A stretch of 21,926 nt of DNA from PCC-6802 sp031388585 (GCA_031388585.1 JANMRU010000092.1:1-21926); one strand, 5' to 3'; positions 6,223-15,200 are shown, numbered from the stretch's first letter. Notes: a model not told the origin generated them from the letters alone. Numbers and translations are program-made.

Positions 6223-8541
6223 CTACTCGTCTGGCAAATCCAGATCGCGCTCGTCTGAGCGATCTTCGTCGGGTAAATCGAGTCGTTCGTTTGGTCCTAA
6301 GTTGGCAACAGCATCAATACTAGCTAATGCCACTAGATCGATTTGTTGACGATAGTAATCGACACTTTTCACCTGTACCTCAATTCGATCGCCCAGGCTA
6401 TACTGCCGATCGCTACGGCGACCTACCAGGACTGTCTGCGCCCGTCCACCTTTAGTTCTCCCATTGACTTGAGGAAACTCATACCAGTCATCTTTAAGCG
6501 AACTAACGTGTACTAATCCTTCTACAAGCAAAGACTCAATCTCCACAAAGAAACCATAGGATTGCACGCCCGTGATAATTCCAAAGAAGTTTTGCCCAGT
6601 TCTGGCTTGCATAAACTCGGCTTTGCGGAGACCATCGAGATCGGTTTTAGCTTTATGCACCAATGTATCTTGCTGGTTTAACCTCGGCAAAATTAGTTCC
6701 AGTTCAGAGATCACCTGACGTTCTCTTTCTGGAGGGAGAACGCTCCAACTAATCTGGCCATGACAGCTAGAATTATGCAAGTCTACACTTTCTTTACTGC
6801 GAGTATTGCGGCGATCGCGCCCCTCTTGAAATACCAAATGTAACAACCGCTGACTCAAAAGATCGACATAACGATGCTGCGGTGCGATCGCGTGCATGTA
6901 AGGAGATTCTGGCGTAAGCGACAGCCCAAAGTGAGAACCAGACTGTAAGCTATATTCCCCAATCTTAAGTAGTGACATCAGTAGATATTTAAGGATGTCG
7001 CGACTGCTCTGTGACTCGACTTGTTTTAATTGCTCTATAAAGTTCTGAAAATCTTGAGACTGGACGCGGTCTGGCTCAGCTAACTCGACAGAGACACCCA
7101 TACTATTAAGGAGTTTGAGCCAATCAGTAACCTTATTCAGTTCTGGAGCAGATTGGGCCCGAAATAAAGCAGGCACACCCAAAGCCACAAGATGTGTAGC
7201 GATCGCGCGGTTTGCTAAAATCTCAAGCTCTGTTACCGTACCGTAAATCAATGCTGTCTCAGGAACAATTGGCACTCCCAAAATGCCTTCATCAGCTTCT
7301 TGCATTGAAGCAGTAGGCAGAGTTATGTGGAATGACCCTTGACGCTGCTGCTGCAATAGAGCGCCTAGTTCGGCAATATTAGCAAGCAGGTCAGCAATTT
7401 TCGGAGCATTTGCTTTAGCACCACCTTTCTCATTGCGATCGTTCAGGATCGCTTGAGCCTCAGCAAAAGTGGCAATGTTAGCAGTGGTGGAAATTACCGA
7501 AGGGTAGATCTCAAACTCGGTTAAGATCCCATTGCTATCTAACTTGAACAACACAGACATGGTGAGACGCTCTGGTTGCTGAAGTACTCCAATTTCAGGA
7601 AGCATCGGTATGACAGTATCGTCTAGCAGAAAAGATGTCCGTACTCTCAGTCGTGCTGTCTCATCTAAAATGGACCCAACTGCAATATAGGCAGCAAAAT
7701 CGGGAATATGCACCCCTAAGTCCCAACCAGACTGAGATTTCTCCAATGAAATTGCCGATGAGTCACCAATAACAACAGTTTCAACTTGGCGCAGATCGAG
7801 CCTTTTCTTCAGATCGACTTTTCGTACAGCTTTTGGCAGACTATTCGCAGCAGCTAAGACCTGATTACTAAACTTACGAGGGAGGTTATGCTTGCAACAG
7901 ACCAAATCCACATCAGCAGTAGATTCAGCATCATCGCCTAAAACTTGAGCTATTTTACCTTTGGGCAAATGACTACCTAGAGGAAACCTCACCATCTCTA
8001 AATGGATTAGCTTATTCACGGCGACATTAAGGTCGCTAAATTGCTCGTCTGGCACAAGCTCAATTTCAAACAACAGACGATCGTCTAGAGGAATAGCCCG
8101 ATAGCCAGATTCTGTAGCTTTTACCTTAGCTAAAAGAGTTGGGTTCGAACGCTCAATAATAAGGCGCACCTCACCCTCTGGGCTGCGGCGACGCATACCG
8201 TCCTTTGTGACTTTGACTAAGACGCGATCACCATTCCAAGCAGTACTCAGGCGGCTTTCTCGAATATAAATATCCTCTGCACCTTCCACATCTTGAATAG
8301 CAAAGCAGAAGCCCTTACTCGAACAACGTAACCGCCCTTCCACTAAACCATCTTCAACCAATCTTCGATACCGCCCCTTATTTTTCTCTAGAATGCCTAT
8401 TCTTTCCAAAGCATCAAAAGCGACCTGGAGCTTATGTCCACTATTTTCATCACTGACACCCAGTTTCTTTTCAATGACCTTGGGTGCAACAAATTTATCA
8501 TCTGAAAGGTTGTCGAGCAGTTGTGAAATCGAGAATTCCAT
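6223..8541 (-). CDS. zam: Zam-like RNase II/R family protein, apparently catalytically dead
   Basis: A 772-residue protein with the RNase II/VacB layout. An N-terminal winged-helix-like region lies at about 1-65, and a cold-shock-like OB segment at about 65-130 (LRCSSKGFCFAIQD). The RNB domain is at about 245-570, and an S1 RNA-binding domain at about 647-738 (FFGIITGVQSYGFFVEIE). An acidic tail contains LDLPDE twice. The fold context of the active site is intact (KKRLDLRQVETVVIGD, GWDLGVHIPDFAAYI, VIPMLPE). However, the aspartates of the usual T-I-D-G-E-D-A-R-D-F-D-D-A motif are replaced by V-I-G-D-S-S-A-I-S-L-E-K-S. The usual T-S-P-I-R-R-Y reads I-A-P-Q-H-R-Y. The MEFSI start and sequence recall cyanobacterial Zam, linked to acetazolamide resistance; the symbol is from memory. 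RNA binding is likely; exonuclease activity is not. It is probably the first gene of the minus-strand cluster. Confidence 0.75.
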   Translation of the reverse strand: MEFSISQLLDNLSDDKFVAPKVIEKKLGVSDENSGHKLQVAFDALERIGILEKNKGRYRRLVEDGLVEGRLRCSSKGFCFAIQDVEGAEDIYIRESRLSTAWNGDRVLVKVTKDGMRRRSPEGEVRLIIERSNPTLLAKVKATESGYRAIPLDDRLLFEIELVPDEQFSDLNVAVNKLIHLEMVRFPLGSHLPKGKIAQVLGDDAESTADVDLVCCKHNLPRKFSNQVLAAANSLPKAVRKVDLKKRLDLRQVETVVIGDSSAISLEKSQSGWDLGVHIPDFAAYIAVGSILDETARLRVRTSFLLDDTVIPMLPEIGVLQQPERLTMSVLFKLDSNGILTEFEIYPSVISTTANIATFAEAQAILNDRNEKGGAKANAPKIADLLANIAELGALLQQQRQGSFHITLPTASMQEADEGILGVPIVPETALIYGTVTELEILANRAIATHLVALGVPALFRAQSAPELNKVTDWLKLLNSMGVSVELAEPDRVQSQDFQNFIEQLKQVESQSSRDILKYLLMSLLKIGEYSLQSGSHFGLSLTPESPYMHAIAPQHRYVDLLSQRLLHLVFQEGRDRRNTRSKESVDLHNSSCHGQISWSVLPPERERQVISELELILPRLNQQDTLVHKAKTDLDGLRKAEFMQARTGQNFFGIITGVQSYGFFVEIESLLVEGLVHVSSLKDDWYEFPQVNGRTKGGRAQTVLVGRRSDRQYSLGDRIEVQVKSVDYYRQQIDLVALASIDAVANLGPNERLDLPDEDRSDERDLDLPDE

Positions 8542-9481
8542 GAGGTGTAAACTTTATGTGGGGTAACAAGAGGTAACGGTACTGAGAAGAGACGATAGGG
8601 CTATCATGAGCTACAGAGATCCTTGGGATGCAACTCAAATCATTGCCATGTGTTTCTTAGGGAATACAGTCTTGAGACTAAAACAGACCAAATACCATCA
8701 TAAAGATGTTTTGGCTCAGCAAAATTGCCGATTTACGAATGTTTCTGAGCTTGGCTGCTGATGCGCATAGATTGACTGAGCATTTCCTAAAGCATCATAT
8801 CTGCATGAAGTCGAGCTCAGCTAAAGTTGACATTTAAGAAAGCTCATAACCTTAAGCATATCTCAAGGCTTACATAGCGAAATTTCTTTAAATGGCATCA
8901 CTTGATTCTTAAATCTAGTCTATGGCTTCGCTGCACACCGCACTACTGAATCAAATGAATCATACAACAACTCATAATCCAGGCCATAAACAACGTGTAG
9001 ACCTATATTTTAGTTTCCAATTAGCTTCTGAGACCAAGCCTGCATCCCTCAATACTATTCCCACTATAATCTTGGAAACAGTATTAAGACCACACATTTA
9101 CCGAACCGAGCCTCAACGATTACCTAACTGAATTACCCAACCGAAGGTTCTAAAGTAGCAAAATGCCAGCTAAACACTCAACTAGGCGAACAGGAACAGT
9201 GTTAAAATTTCTGAGTAAACCTAGTCCGCAAAGCACGAAGTGCAACTTACAAGATCTATGCTACTAGCTTAATTTACCGATCTTTATCCTGACCAGGCAT
9301 AGTTCTTCATGTTCTATGCATTTGGGGGTAATTATACCGCCAAGGATTGGACAGGTACTAAAGATGAGTTATCATAGATCCAAGTTTAAGGCTAAGTTTC
9401 ACAATTGCATTGCTTCTTTTTTGAAGTAATGTGGTATATATGCTAAAAGTATCTGCGGTGTGAGAGTTCGGGTAAAAAATT
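8542..9481. other. 940-bp divergent spacer without a convincing gene
   Basis: This lies between zam (leftward) and the porin (rightward) and must hold both promoters. Short frames exist at 8606-8761 (+, 51 codons) and 8922-9131 (+, 69 codons). Neither has a good ribosome-binding site nor recognisable protein sequence, so neither is called. A near-direct repeat GGTAAC is present at about 8562 and 8572. Just before the porin, TATATA-like sequence at about 9435-9440 could be a -10 element, but no convincing -35 is seen. I see no tRNA or long hairpin followed by a T tract. A long porin leader or an unrecognised small RNA remains possible. Confidence 0.4.
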
Positions 9482-11164
9482 ATGTCTAAATTCAGTAGAT
9501 TATCTCTTAGTTCAGTTCTATTCGTTTCAGCGGTTGCAGCCTCATCGGTAATTGCAGGTGCAGCTAATGCACAAACCACTGAGCCAACCGTCAACGAGTC
9601 GGTTATGATCCGCTCTATCGGCAAAGATCCGATGGTTGGTCGTACTGCGCAGAACGTTGATGTTCAACCAGTTCAACCAGCTCAACAAGCTCAAAATGTT
9701 ACTTCTGTATCTCAGTTAAGCGATGTCAAGCCCACAGACTGGGCCTTTACCGCCTTGCAATCTCTCGTAGAGCGCTATGGTTGTATTGCTGGCTACCCCG
9801 ATAAGACCTATCGCGGCCAGCGTGCCATGACCCGCTACGAATTTGCCGCAGGCGTTAACGCCTGCTTGGACAAAATCAACGAGATTATCACTGCTGGTCT
9901 AGCTGACAAGGTTAGCAAAGAAGACCTAGCTGCCGTTCAGAAGCTGCAAGAAGAGTTTGCGGCTGAACTAGCTGCTCTTCGTGGCCGTGTAGATTCTCTG
10001 GAAGCAAAGACTGCTCAGCTTGAAGCACAGCAGTTCTCTACCACCACGAAGTTAAATGCGACTGCAATCATCGCGCCTTCTTTTGCTACTAACAGCAATG
10101 TTACTTTCAGCGGCCGCGTTCGCCTGAACTTTGATACCAGCTTTACTGGCAAAGACTTGTTGCGTACACGCCTTCAAGCTGGAAACGTGACTCGCTTTGA
10201 CCGCGTACCTGGAATCCTTTCTTCTTCTAGAACTGGTACTACCGCTACTGCTCGTTTGGGCTTCGATACCAACACAGACAATCAGTTTGAGTTGGATAAG
10301 TTGTTCTACCGCTTCCCTGTTGGCAGCAACATCACTGCTTATGTTGGTACAAAGGGAGTAGATTGGGATATTGTATTCGATCCTATCAACCCTTACCTCG
10401 ATAATAGCGATACCGGTGCGATTTCCAGATTCGGTCGGTATGACCCGCTGGTTTTCCGCGCTCCTCAGGGTGCTGGTGCTGCGCTGAACTTCAAGTTTAG
10501 CGAACAGTTCGGTCTTAACTTGGCTTACTTGGCAAATGAGCAGACTGCTGGCAGTGCAACTGGCCAGGGTGGCTTGACCAATGGTGGCTACGGCGCAGGT
10601 GCTCAAATCGTCTTCTCTCCTGTCAAGGACTTGAAAGTTGGTTTGGCTTATGTACGTAGTTTTGAACCAGGTCTAAATCTTACTGGTACTGGCACGCTCG
10701 TAGATGTTTCTGGTTCTACCGGTAGCCGTAATGCTAGACAGCCTTTTGGTGCTGTTGACACCTCAACAGACCGCTACGGCTTGCAATTGCACTGGAAGGT
10801 TGCTAAGGGCTTCGCATTTGGCGGTTGGGCTGGCTTTGCTAACATTCGTCAAGAGTCTGGTATCGGCAGAAACAATGCTGATGCATTCAACTGGGCTGTT
10901 AACCTAGCCTTCCCTGACCTGCTCGGTGAAGGTAACGTTGCTGCGATTATCTTCGGTCAACCACCTAAGCTAACCTCTAACTCGATCGCCACCCGTAGAG
11001 ATGACAGTGGTAACACTACTTACCATCTAGAAGCTCTCTACAGATGGAGACTTTCAAAGAATATCTCAATTACTCCTGGTGTATTCTTTGTATTCAATCC
11101 TGAGAACAGCAGTGCTAACAACACAGTTGTAGTTGGTACTATCCGTACTACCTTCTCCTTCTAG
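9482..11164 (+). CDS. SLH-domain outer-membrane porin (Som/OprB-like)
   Basis: A 560-residue precursor. A signal peptide with a hydrophobic core ends at AGAANA|QT, about residue 30. A Gln/Pro/Val-rich linker with QPVQPAQQAQ follows. An SLH domain spans about 75-130 (LSDVKPTDWAFTALQSLVER, then CIAGYPD and the AMTRYEFAAGVNACLD helix). A coiled coil lies at about 145-185. The rest is a beta-barrel with alternating aromatic strands and a terminal phenylalanine (TTFSF). This is the classic layout of abundant cyanobacterial porins: the SLH domain anchors the barrel to peptidoglycan and the barrel forms the pore for small solutes or ions. The substrate is unknown; related proteins are sometimes annotated as iron-uptake porins. 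The gene is monocistronic, with a long upstream spacer and a strong terminator after it. Its codon use looks smoother than its neighbours', consistent with high expression. Confidence 0.9.
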   Translation: MSKFSRLSLSSVLFVSAVAASSVIAGAANAQTTEPTVNESVMIRSIGKDPMVGRTAQNVDVQPVQPAQQAQNVTSVSQLSDVKPTDWAFTALQSLVERYGCIAGYPDKTYRGQRAMTRYEFAAGVNACLDKINEIITAGLADKVSKEDLAAVQKLQEEFAAELAALRGRVDSLEAKTAQLEAQQFSTTTKLNATAIIAPSFATNSNVTFSGRVRLNFDTSFTGKDLLRTRLQAGNVTRFDRVPGILSSSRTGTTATARLGFDTNTDNQFELDKLFYRFPVGSNITAYVGTKGVDWDIVFDPINPYLDNSDTGAISRFGRYDPLVFRAPQGAGAALNFKFSEQFGLNLAYLANEQTAGSATGQGGLTNGGYGAGAQIVFSPVKDLKVGLAYVRSFEPGLNLTGTGTLVDVSGSTGSRNARQPFGAVDTSTDRYGLQLHWKVAKGFAFGGWAGFANIRQESGIGRNNADAFNWAVNLAFPDLLGEGNVAAIIFGQPPKLTSNSIATRRDDSGNTTYHLEALYRWRLSKNISITPGVFFVFNPENSSANNTVVVGTIRTTFSF

Positions 11165-11239
11165 AAAATGAAGATCTCTTAGTTTTCCTAACATGACTTT
11201 ATTCAAAATGATTTAGCGGTTAGAGAAAACAAATCTTTT

Positions 11240-11275
11240 AAAGTAGCTTTCTTAATAAGAAAGCTACTTTTTTGT
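11240..11275 (+). terminator. Intrinsic terminator after the porin
   Basis: A perfect 14-bp stem (11240-11253 with 11257-11270, starting AAAGTAGC and ending GCTACTTT) with a 3-base loop runs into a T-rich tract. It lies 76 bases after the porin stop. The left arm is preceded by a short A/T-rich stretch, so weak function on the other strand is possible. Confidence 0.8.
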
Positions 11276-11370
11276 TGTTTGGTTAAATTTTTGTGTTCGT
11301 AGAGTTAAAAGCAATGAGTCTATGGCACTCAAACTCGGTAAAATAAACTACTGCGATCAGTGATGTAAAG

Positions 11371-12141
11371 ATGAATGTAATTCCGGCACTGGATATTTTA
11401 GATGGACGATGCGTTCGGCTATATCAGGGTGACTACGAACAGTCTGAGGTCTTCGGTGAGGATCCTGTAGAAATTGCGCAACGCTGGTACGACGAAGGTA
11501 CAAAGTATTTGCACGTAGTAGATCTTAATGGGGCAAAAGAGGGTACGCCTAAAAATTTAAAGCTAATTGAGGCGATCGCCCGTTCGTTGCCAATCCATGT
11601 CCAGGTCGGTGGAGGGTTGCGCGATCGTGATAGTGTACGAGCAGTTCTGGAAACTGGAGTAAGTAAGGCCATCTTAGGTACGATCGCTGTAGAGCAACCG
11701 CAGTTAGTTGCCGATCTGTGTGCAGAATTTCCCGGGCAGATTCTTGTAGGTATTGATGCACGCGATGGGAAGGTGGCGACAAGAGGTTGGCTAACCACGT
11801 CAGAGACGATCGCTTCTGAACTAGCTCAGCGTATGGCACAAATTGGCGTAGCCGGAATTATTTATACCGATATTTTTCGCGATGGCACGCTGCAAGGCCC
11901 TAACCTAGATGCTCTACGACATATCGCCGAGAGTGTTGACATCCCAATAATTGCCTCAGGGGGCGTTAGTTCGATCACCGATCTGCTTAGTCTTTTGTCC
12001 CTGGAATCTCTCGGGGTAAAGGGAGTAATCGTAGGGAAAGCTATTTATACAGGCAATATCGATCTTAAAGAGGCGATCAGGGCGATCGGTAATGGGCGTT
12101 GGCAGGATGTACCACCGGAAATGGGAACTGCGATCGCCTAG
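11371..12141 (+). CDS. hisA: Phosphoribosylformimino-AICAR-phosphate isomerase (HisA)
   Basis: A 256-residue (beta/alpha)8-barrel protein of normal family length. It isomerises ProFAR to PRFAR in the fourth step of histidine biosynthesis, in the cytoplasm. The sequence starts MNVIPALDILDGRCVRL, with the catalytic aspartate D8. The second catalytic aspartate is D129, in VGIDARDGKVATRGW. Phosphate-binding loops are HVQVGGGLRD at about 76-85 and IIASGGVSS in the C-terminal half; TDIFRDGTLQGPN lies between. No other his gene is adjacent, as is common in cyanobacteria where his genes are scattered. The start is the first ATG and begins at the conserved N-terminus, so it is secure. TrpF or PriA activity is not suggested by the sequence. 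Confidence 0.95.
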   Translation: MNVIPALDILDGRCVRLYQGDYEQSEVFGEDPVEIAQRWYDEGTKYLHVVDLNGAKEGTPKNLKLIEAIARSLPIHVQVGGGLRDRDSVRAVLETGVSKAILGTIAVEQPQLVADLCAEFPGQILVGIDARDGKVATRGWLTTSETIASELAQRMAQIGVAGIIYTDIFRDGTLQGPNLDALRHIAESVDIPIIASGGVSSITDLLSLLSLESLGVKGVIVGKAIYTGNIDLKEAIRAIGNGRWQDVPPEMGTAIA

Positions 12142-12154
12142 CTTTGGTTGATTG

Positions 12155-12171
12155 TGATGCGAACCGCATCA
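12155..12171 (+). terminator. Short hairpin after hisA, weak terminator candidate
   Basis: TGATGCG (12155-12161) and CGCATCA (12165-12171) form a perfect 7-bp stem around AAC, 13 bases after the hisA stop. No T tract follows, so a rho-independent role is doubtful. It could stabilise the hisA mRNA end. Confidence 0.3.
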
Positions 12172-12271
12172 AAGATAGTGCTAATGCCTAGAGAATTCTG
12201 GCAAAATCTGTCATATTTGTATTGTTTGGTCACGTAGCTCAATTATCAGGGCCAATCTAGGCAAATCTATC

Positions 12272-12277
12272 AAGAGG
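12272..12277 (+). promoter_or_regulatory. Shine-Dalgarno that supports a TTG start
   Basis: AAGAGG lies 8 bases before TTG 12286. The frame opens at 12238 and contains no ATG or GTG before the conserved-looking part of the protein, so this site decides the start of the following gene. Confidence 0.5.
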
Positions 12278-12285
12278 TTTTTGGC

Positions 12286-14169
12286 TTGTTAACTCCATTT
12301 GCTCTACTCATCGCCCTTGGGCTCCCATCAATCAATCCGGAGATTCTCACTCCTACCGCAACTTCTAGTCAGTTTCAAACTAGGGTTAACGCTAAGGCTA
12401 CAAATCCTAGCGTTACCGCTATTAGTCAGGCAACCTCACAACCACCAACAGATAAGGCGATCGCTACAGAACAAATTGCAAAGTTGTTGCCGCCTGATAC
12501 CATCGGTGCAGTCTTCCTCAATTTTAACGATCGCGCCTGGGCCGACCTAAAATCGTTTAATCCACTTGCTGGTAAAGCTTTCAAACCATTGCAGATCGTT
12601 GGGACTGTGTTAGCTCTGCCTGAAGATACAAATTTTGCTAAAGATATTCAGCCCTGGTTGGGCGATCGGATGGCAATTGCAGGTCTATCATTACAGCCAG
12701 AAGTCCCAGTCAATTTAGCGATCGTCTTACCAGTCAAGGATCGAGTCGCTCTTGATACTTTTATTGCAAAATTGAGCAAAAAGCCTAGCCGTATTGCCAA
12801 TACCCAAACCTATAAAAATATAAGGCTTTTATCTTGGGAGAAGGAAAAGCCAGTCAAGCCAAAAGTAGAAGAGGACGATGAAGAATTCGATTTTGACCTC
12901 CCTTTTCCATTTAGCGATCGCGGCATCGATCTATTTGGGGTAACAGGGGGTAATGCGGCGATCGCCCTATTGCCCGACAACTTGCTGATTGCAGAGAATC
13001 CAGAAACTCTAAAACTTCTAATTGATAAACAGTCAGCAACTCGCTCTCTGGCAAGCAATCCTGGGTTTCAAACGGCATTACGAAATCCACTGTGGGACAA
13101 GTCGTTCGCGACTATTTTTGGTGACTACAGATTGCTTGCAAAACCAATGGAACAATTTGTTAAGCAGCAACCAGATGAAGACATCGATATACCTGGGTTA
13201 CGACAAGCTGATTTAATCGCTAGTTATCGCAACGCCGCTCGGGACTATAAGACATTTGAGAGTTATGTATGGCTTCAACCTAATGGCATCCGCAGCCAAA
13301 GCATAGTTTACTTTGCGAAGCGACAATTATTCCATCCAGGGTTATTCGGTACTGCCGCACCAGATCGGATACTTGCTCAATTGCCCACTAATGCCTATGC
13401 ATCTATTTCTACGCGCAATCTGAAGCAGCAGTGGCAATTATTATTGCAGGGGACAAAATCTGAGCCGTTGTTCAAAGTTATAGTTGATGGCATTCGTGGC
13501 TTCATGCCTAGCATTTTGGGGCTGGATCTTGAGAAAGATATTTTGCCTTGGATGGATGGGGAATATGCAATTGTTTTATTCAAAAGCGATCAGGGCTTCT
13601 TTAAATCGAACGGCCTTGATTTTGGTTTAGCGCTAGTGATTAAGACATCCAATCGTAAGGCTGCCAATGCAGCTCTGGATAAGCTCGCTAAATTTACCAA
13701 ATCAACTTTTACCAGATCAGCATATGAAGACAATATTAAATTTGTGCAGCGTCGGATCGCAGGTCGGCAGATTACAAGTTGGGAAATTCCTGATACTGAT
13801 AACAAATCGAAATCGCTGAGTTTATTAGCTTATGGCTGGGCAGATGACAATACCTTAATCATTTCCACTGGCAGCGGACCAATGGCAGAATTCTTGCCTA
13901 ATCCTAAAACTAATCTTGCCCAGGATGCCACTTTTAAAGCGGCGATCGCGGAGATGCCAAAGCCTAATTTTGGTTATTTTTATCTCAATGGCAAATCGAT
14001 CTTCAAGTTAGTCAATGATGCTTTACCGCCGGACGTAAAGTCCGAGATCCCCAAACCAGTTGAGAAATTGCTTGCGGCTATGCAAGGCATGGTGGTGGTT
14101 TATTCAGCAACTCCTGAGCAACTAAAGTCAGACTTTTTTCTGGGTTTATCACCGATTAAGCAACGTTAG
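12286..14169 (+). CDS. DUF3352-type protein of unknown function
   Basis: A 627-residue protein with a short hydrophobic N-terminus (LTPFALLIALGLPS) that could be a signal sequence or anchor, followed by a Thr/Ser/Ala-rich linker. The body alternates P-x-D-T-I-G-A-V-F-L-N-style strands with helices in a repeated pattern: LPPDTIGAVFLNFNDR at about 70-85, LPTNAYASISTRN at about 366-378, and PKPNFGYFYLNGKS near 562. This suggests two or three related modules. The family is recognised from cyanobacterial DUF3352 proteins, for which I know no established function. A very acidic loop (EEDDEEFDFDLPFPF) occurs at about 197-211. Location is likely periplasmic or membrane-facing; this is inference. The start is TTG with a good Shine-Dalgarno. 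It lies 144 bases after hisA, and its end converges with the hydrolase gene 63 bases away. Confidence 0.72.
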   Translation: MLTPFALLIALGLPSINPEILTPTATSSQFQTRVNAKATNPSVTAISQATSQPPTDKAIATEQIAKLLPPDTIGAVFLNFNDRAWADLKSFNPLAGKAFKPLQIVGTVLALPEDTNFAKDIQPWLGDRMAIAGLSLQPEVPVNLAIVLPVKDRVALDTFIAKLSKKPSRIANTQTYKNIRLLSWEKEKPVKPKVEEDDEEFDFDLPFPFSDRGIDLFGVTGGNAAIALLPDNLLIAENPETLKLLIDKQSATRSLASNPGFQTALRNPLWDKSFATIFGDYRLLAKPMEQFVKQQPDEDIDIPGLRQADLIASYRNAARDYKTFESYVWLQPNGIRSQSIVYFAKRQLFHPGLFGTAAPDRILAQLPTNAYASISTRNLKQQWQLLLQGTKSEPLFKVIVDGIRGFMPSILGLDLEKDILPWMDGEYAIVLFKSDQGFFKSNGLDFGLALVIKTSNRKAANAALDKLAKFTKSTFTRSAYEDNIKFVQRRIAGRQITSWEIPDTDNKSKSLSLLAYGWADDNTLIISTGSGPMAEFLPNPKTNLAQDATFKAAIAEMPKPNFGYFYLNGKSIFKLVNDALPPDVKSEIPKPVEKLLAAMQGMVVVYSATPEQLKSDFFLGLSPIKQR

Positions 14170-14232
14170 ATGCACTTCTATCTGAGGAATTTTGGCAAGT
14201 ACGCTAACATAACCCCAGGATATTCGCGAACC

Positions 14233-15090
14233 TCAAGACAGGAATTCTCGCATGTATTGATTTACGAGTTTGGGTTGCTCCTGCTGCACCCAATGACTGC
14301 AATTAGGGATATATTTCAGAGTTAGATCCTTGACGTATGCTTCTGTGCCATAGGTTAATTCCTTGCCAAGCGCAGCATCGTGCTCTCCCCAAATCATTAG
14401 CGTGGGCAGATCGATCGCCTCCCATGTCCGCGCATTCATCACACCCGTTTGCAAGATATTGCGATAGTAATTAATCATGCCAGTAAGAGCGCCACGCTTA
14501 GCAGCAGCGTCTTTAAAGGCTTCAATGTCGGCCTTTGTAAAGGCGCTCTTATCGATTGCCCATGAGGTAAAGGCTGAGGCGATCGCGCCATAATCGTTAA
14601 AAGCAAAACACCATTCGGGCAAGAAAGGGATTTGAAAAAAGAAAATATACCAGCTTTTAAGTAACTGCTGTGGTGTTCGCAAACCCTCGCTAAACTTGGC
14701 AGGGTGAGGTAAATTCATCACAATTAGCTTGCTCACCATATCTGGATAGGCATAGGCAAACTGCCAGGCGATCGCGCCACCCCAGTCATGCGCCACCAGT
14801 ATGCATGTCCCGTATCCCAGCGCTTCGATCGCACCCTTAACATCGGCAAGCAATTCTGACATTGCATAGGCAGAAGGTGCAGAAGGCTTGTCGCTATCAT
14901 TGTAGCCACGCAGATCGAGTGCCACAACTTTGTAATCTTCGGAAAACTCTTTAATCTGATGCCGCCACGAATACCAGAATTCAGGAAAACCATGCAGCAT
15001 CAGCATTAACTCCCCCGAACCATCTGATACGTAATGCAGACGGATGCCGTTAGTCTTGAGATAATTATGCTGCCATGTGTCTATTTTCAT
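14233..15090 (-). CDS. Alpha/beta hydrolase of the epoxide hydrolase type
   Basis: A 285-residue alpha/beta hydrolase. The oxyanion-hole motif HGFPEFWYSWR is at about 33-43. The nucleophile elbow VAHDWGG places the catalytic aspartate at D102. The acid is D238 in WGEHD, and the base is H266 in NCSHWVQQ. An aspartate nucleophile separates it from serine esterases and lipases and places it with epoxide hydrolases and haloalkane dehalogenases. The cap segment (SWYIFFFQIP at 147-156 and NYYRN at 207-211) supplies the tyrosines that activate epoxides, so epoxide hydrolase is preferred. The substrate is unknown. The protein is soluble with no signal peptide and of normal length. It is divergent from clpB, with which it shares a 164-bp promoter region. 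Its ATG matches the usual family N-terminus. Confidence 0.85.
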   Translation of the reverse strand: MKIDTWQHNYLKTNGIRLHYVSDGSGELMLMLHGFPEFWYSWRHQIKEFSEDYKVVALDLRGYNDSDKPSAPSAYAMSELLADVKGAIEALGYGTCILVAHDWGGAIAWQFAYAYPDMVSKLIVMNLPHPAKFSEGLRTPQQLLKSWYIFFFQIPFLPEWCFAFNDYGAIASAFTSWAIDKSAFTKADIEAFKDAAAKRGALTGMINYYRNILQTGVMNARTWEAIDLPTLMIWGEHDAALGKELTYGTEAYVKDLTLKYIPNCSHWVQQEQPKLVNQYMREFLS

Positions 15091-15194
15091 AAAGCGCTTG
15101 AAATTATTGAATTTAGGAGTGGATCGTACGATCGTCAGCCTATCAATAAAGCTGAATCTAGTTTCAGGCGAATGGCAAATACCTTAATATCTCT

Positions 15195-15200
15195 TATAAT
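15195..15200 (+). promoter_or_regulatory. Candidate -10 element of clpB
   Basis: A perfect TATAAT lies 55 bases before the clpB ATG. The sequence at the -35 distance (TGGCAA, 15173-15178) is a weak match. No CIRCE-type inverted repeat (GCACTC-N-GAGTGC) is seen in the spacer, so HrcA control is not suggested. Confidence 0.4.

Noticed and set aside
8606..8761. 51-codon frame beginning MSYRDPWDATQ
   Set aside because: Natural-looking first residues but no Shine-Dalgarno, no known family, and a length expected by chance.
8922..9131. 69-codon plus-strand frame in the spacer before the porin
   Set aside because: No ribosome-binding site, low-complexity composition, and no recognisable protein features; described only as part of the spacer.
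10052..10606. 184-codon minus-strand frame within the porin gene
   Set aside because: Antisense shadow of a well-supported, highly biased coding gene; its Ser/Thr/Arg/Val-rich composition reflects the codon use of the other strand.
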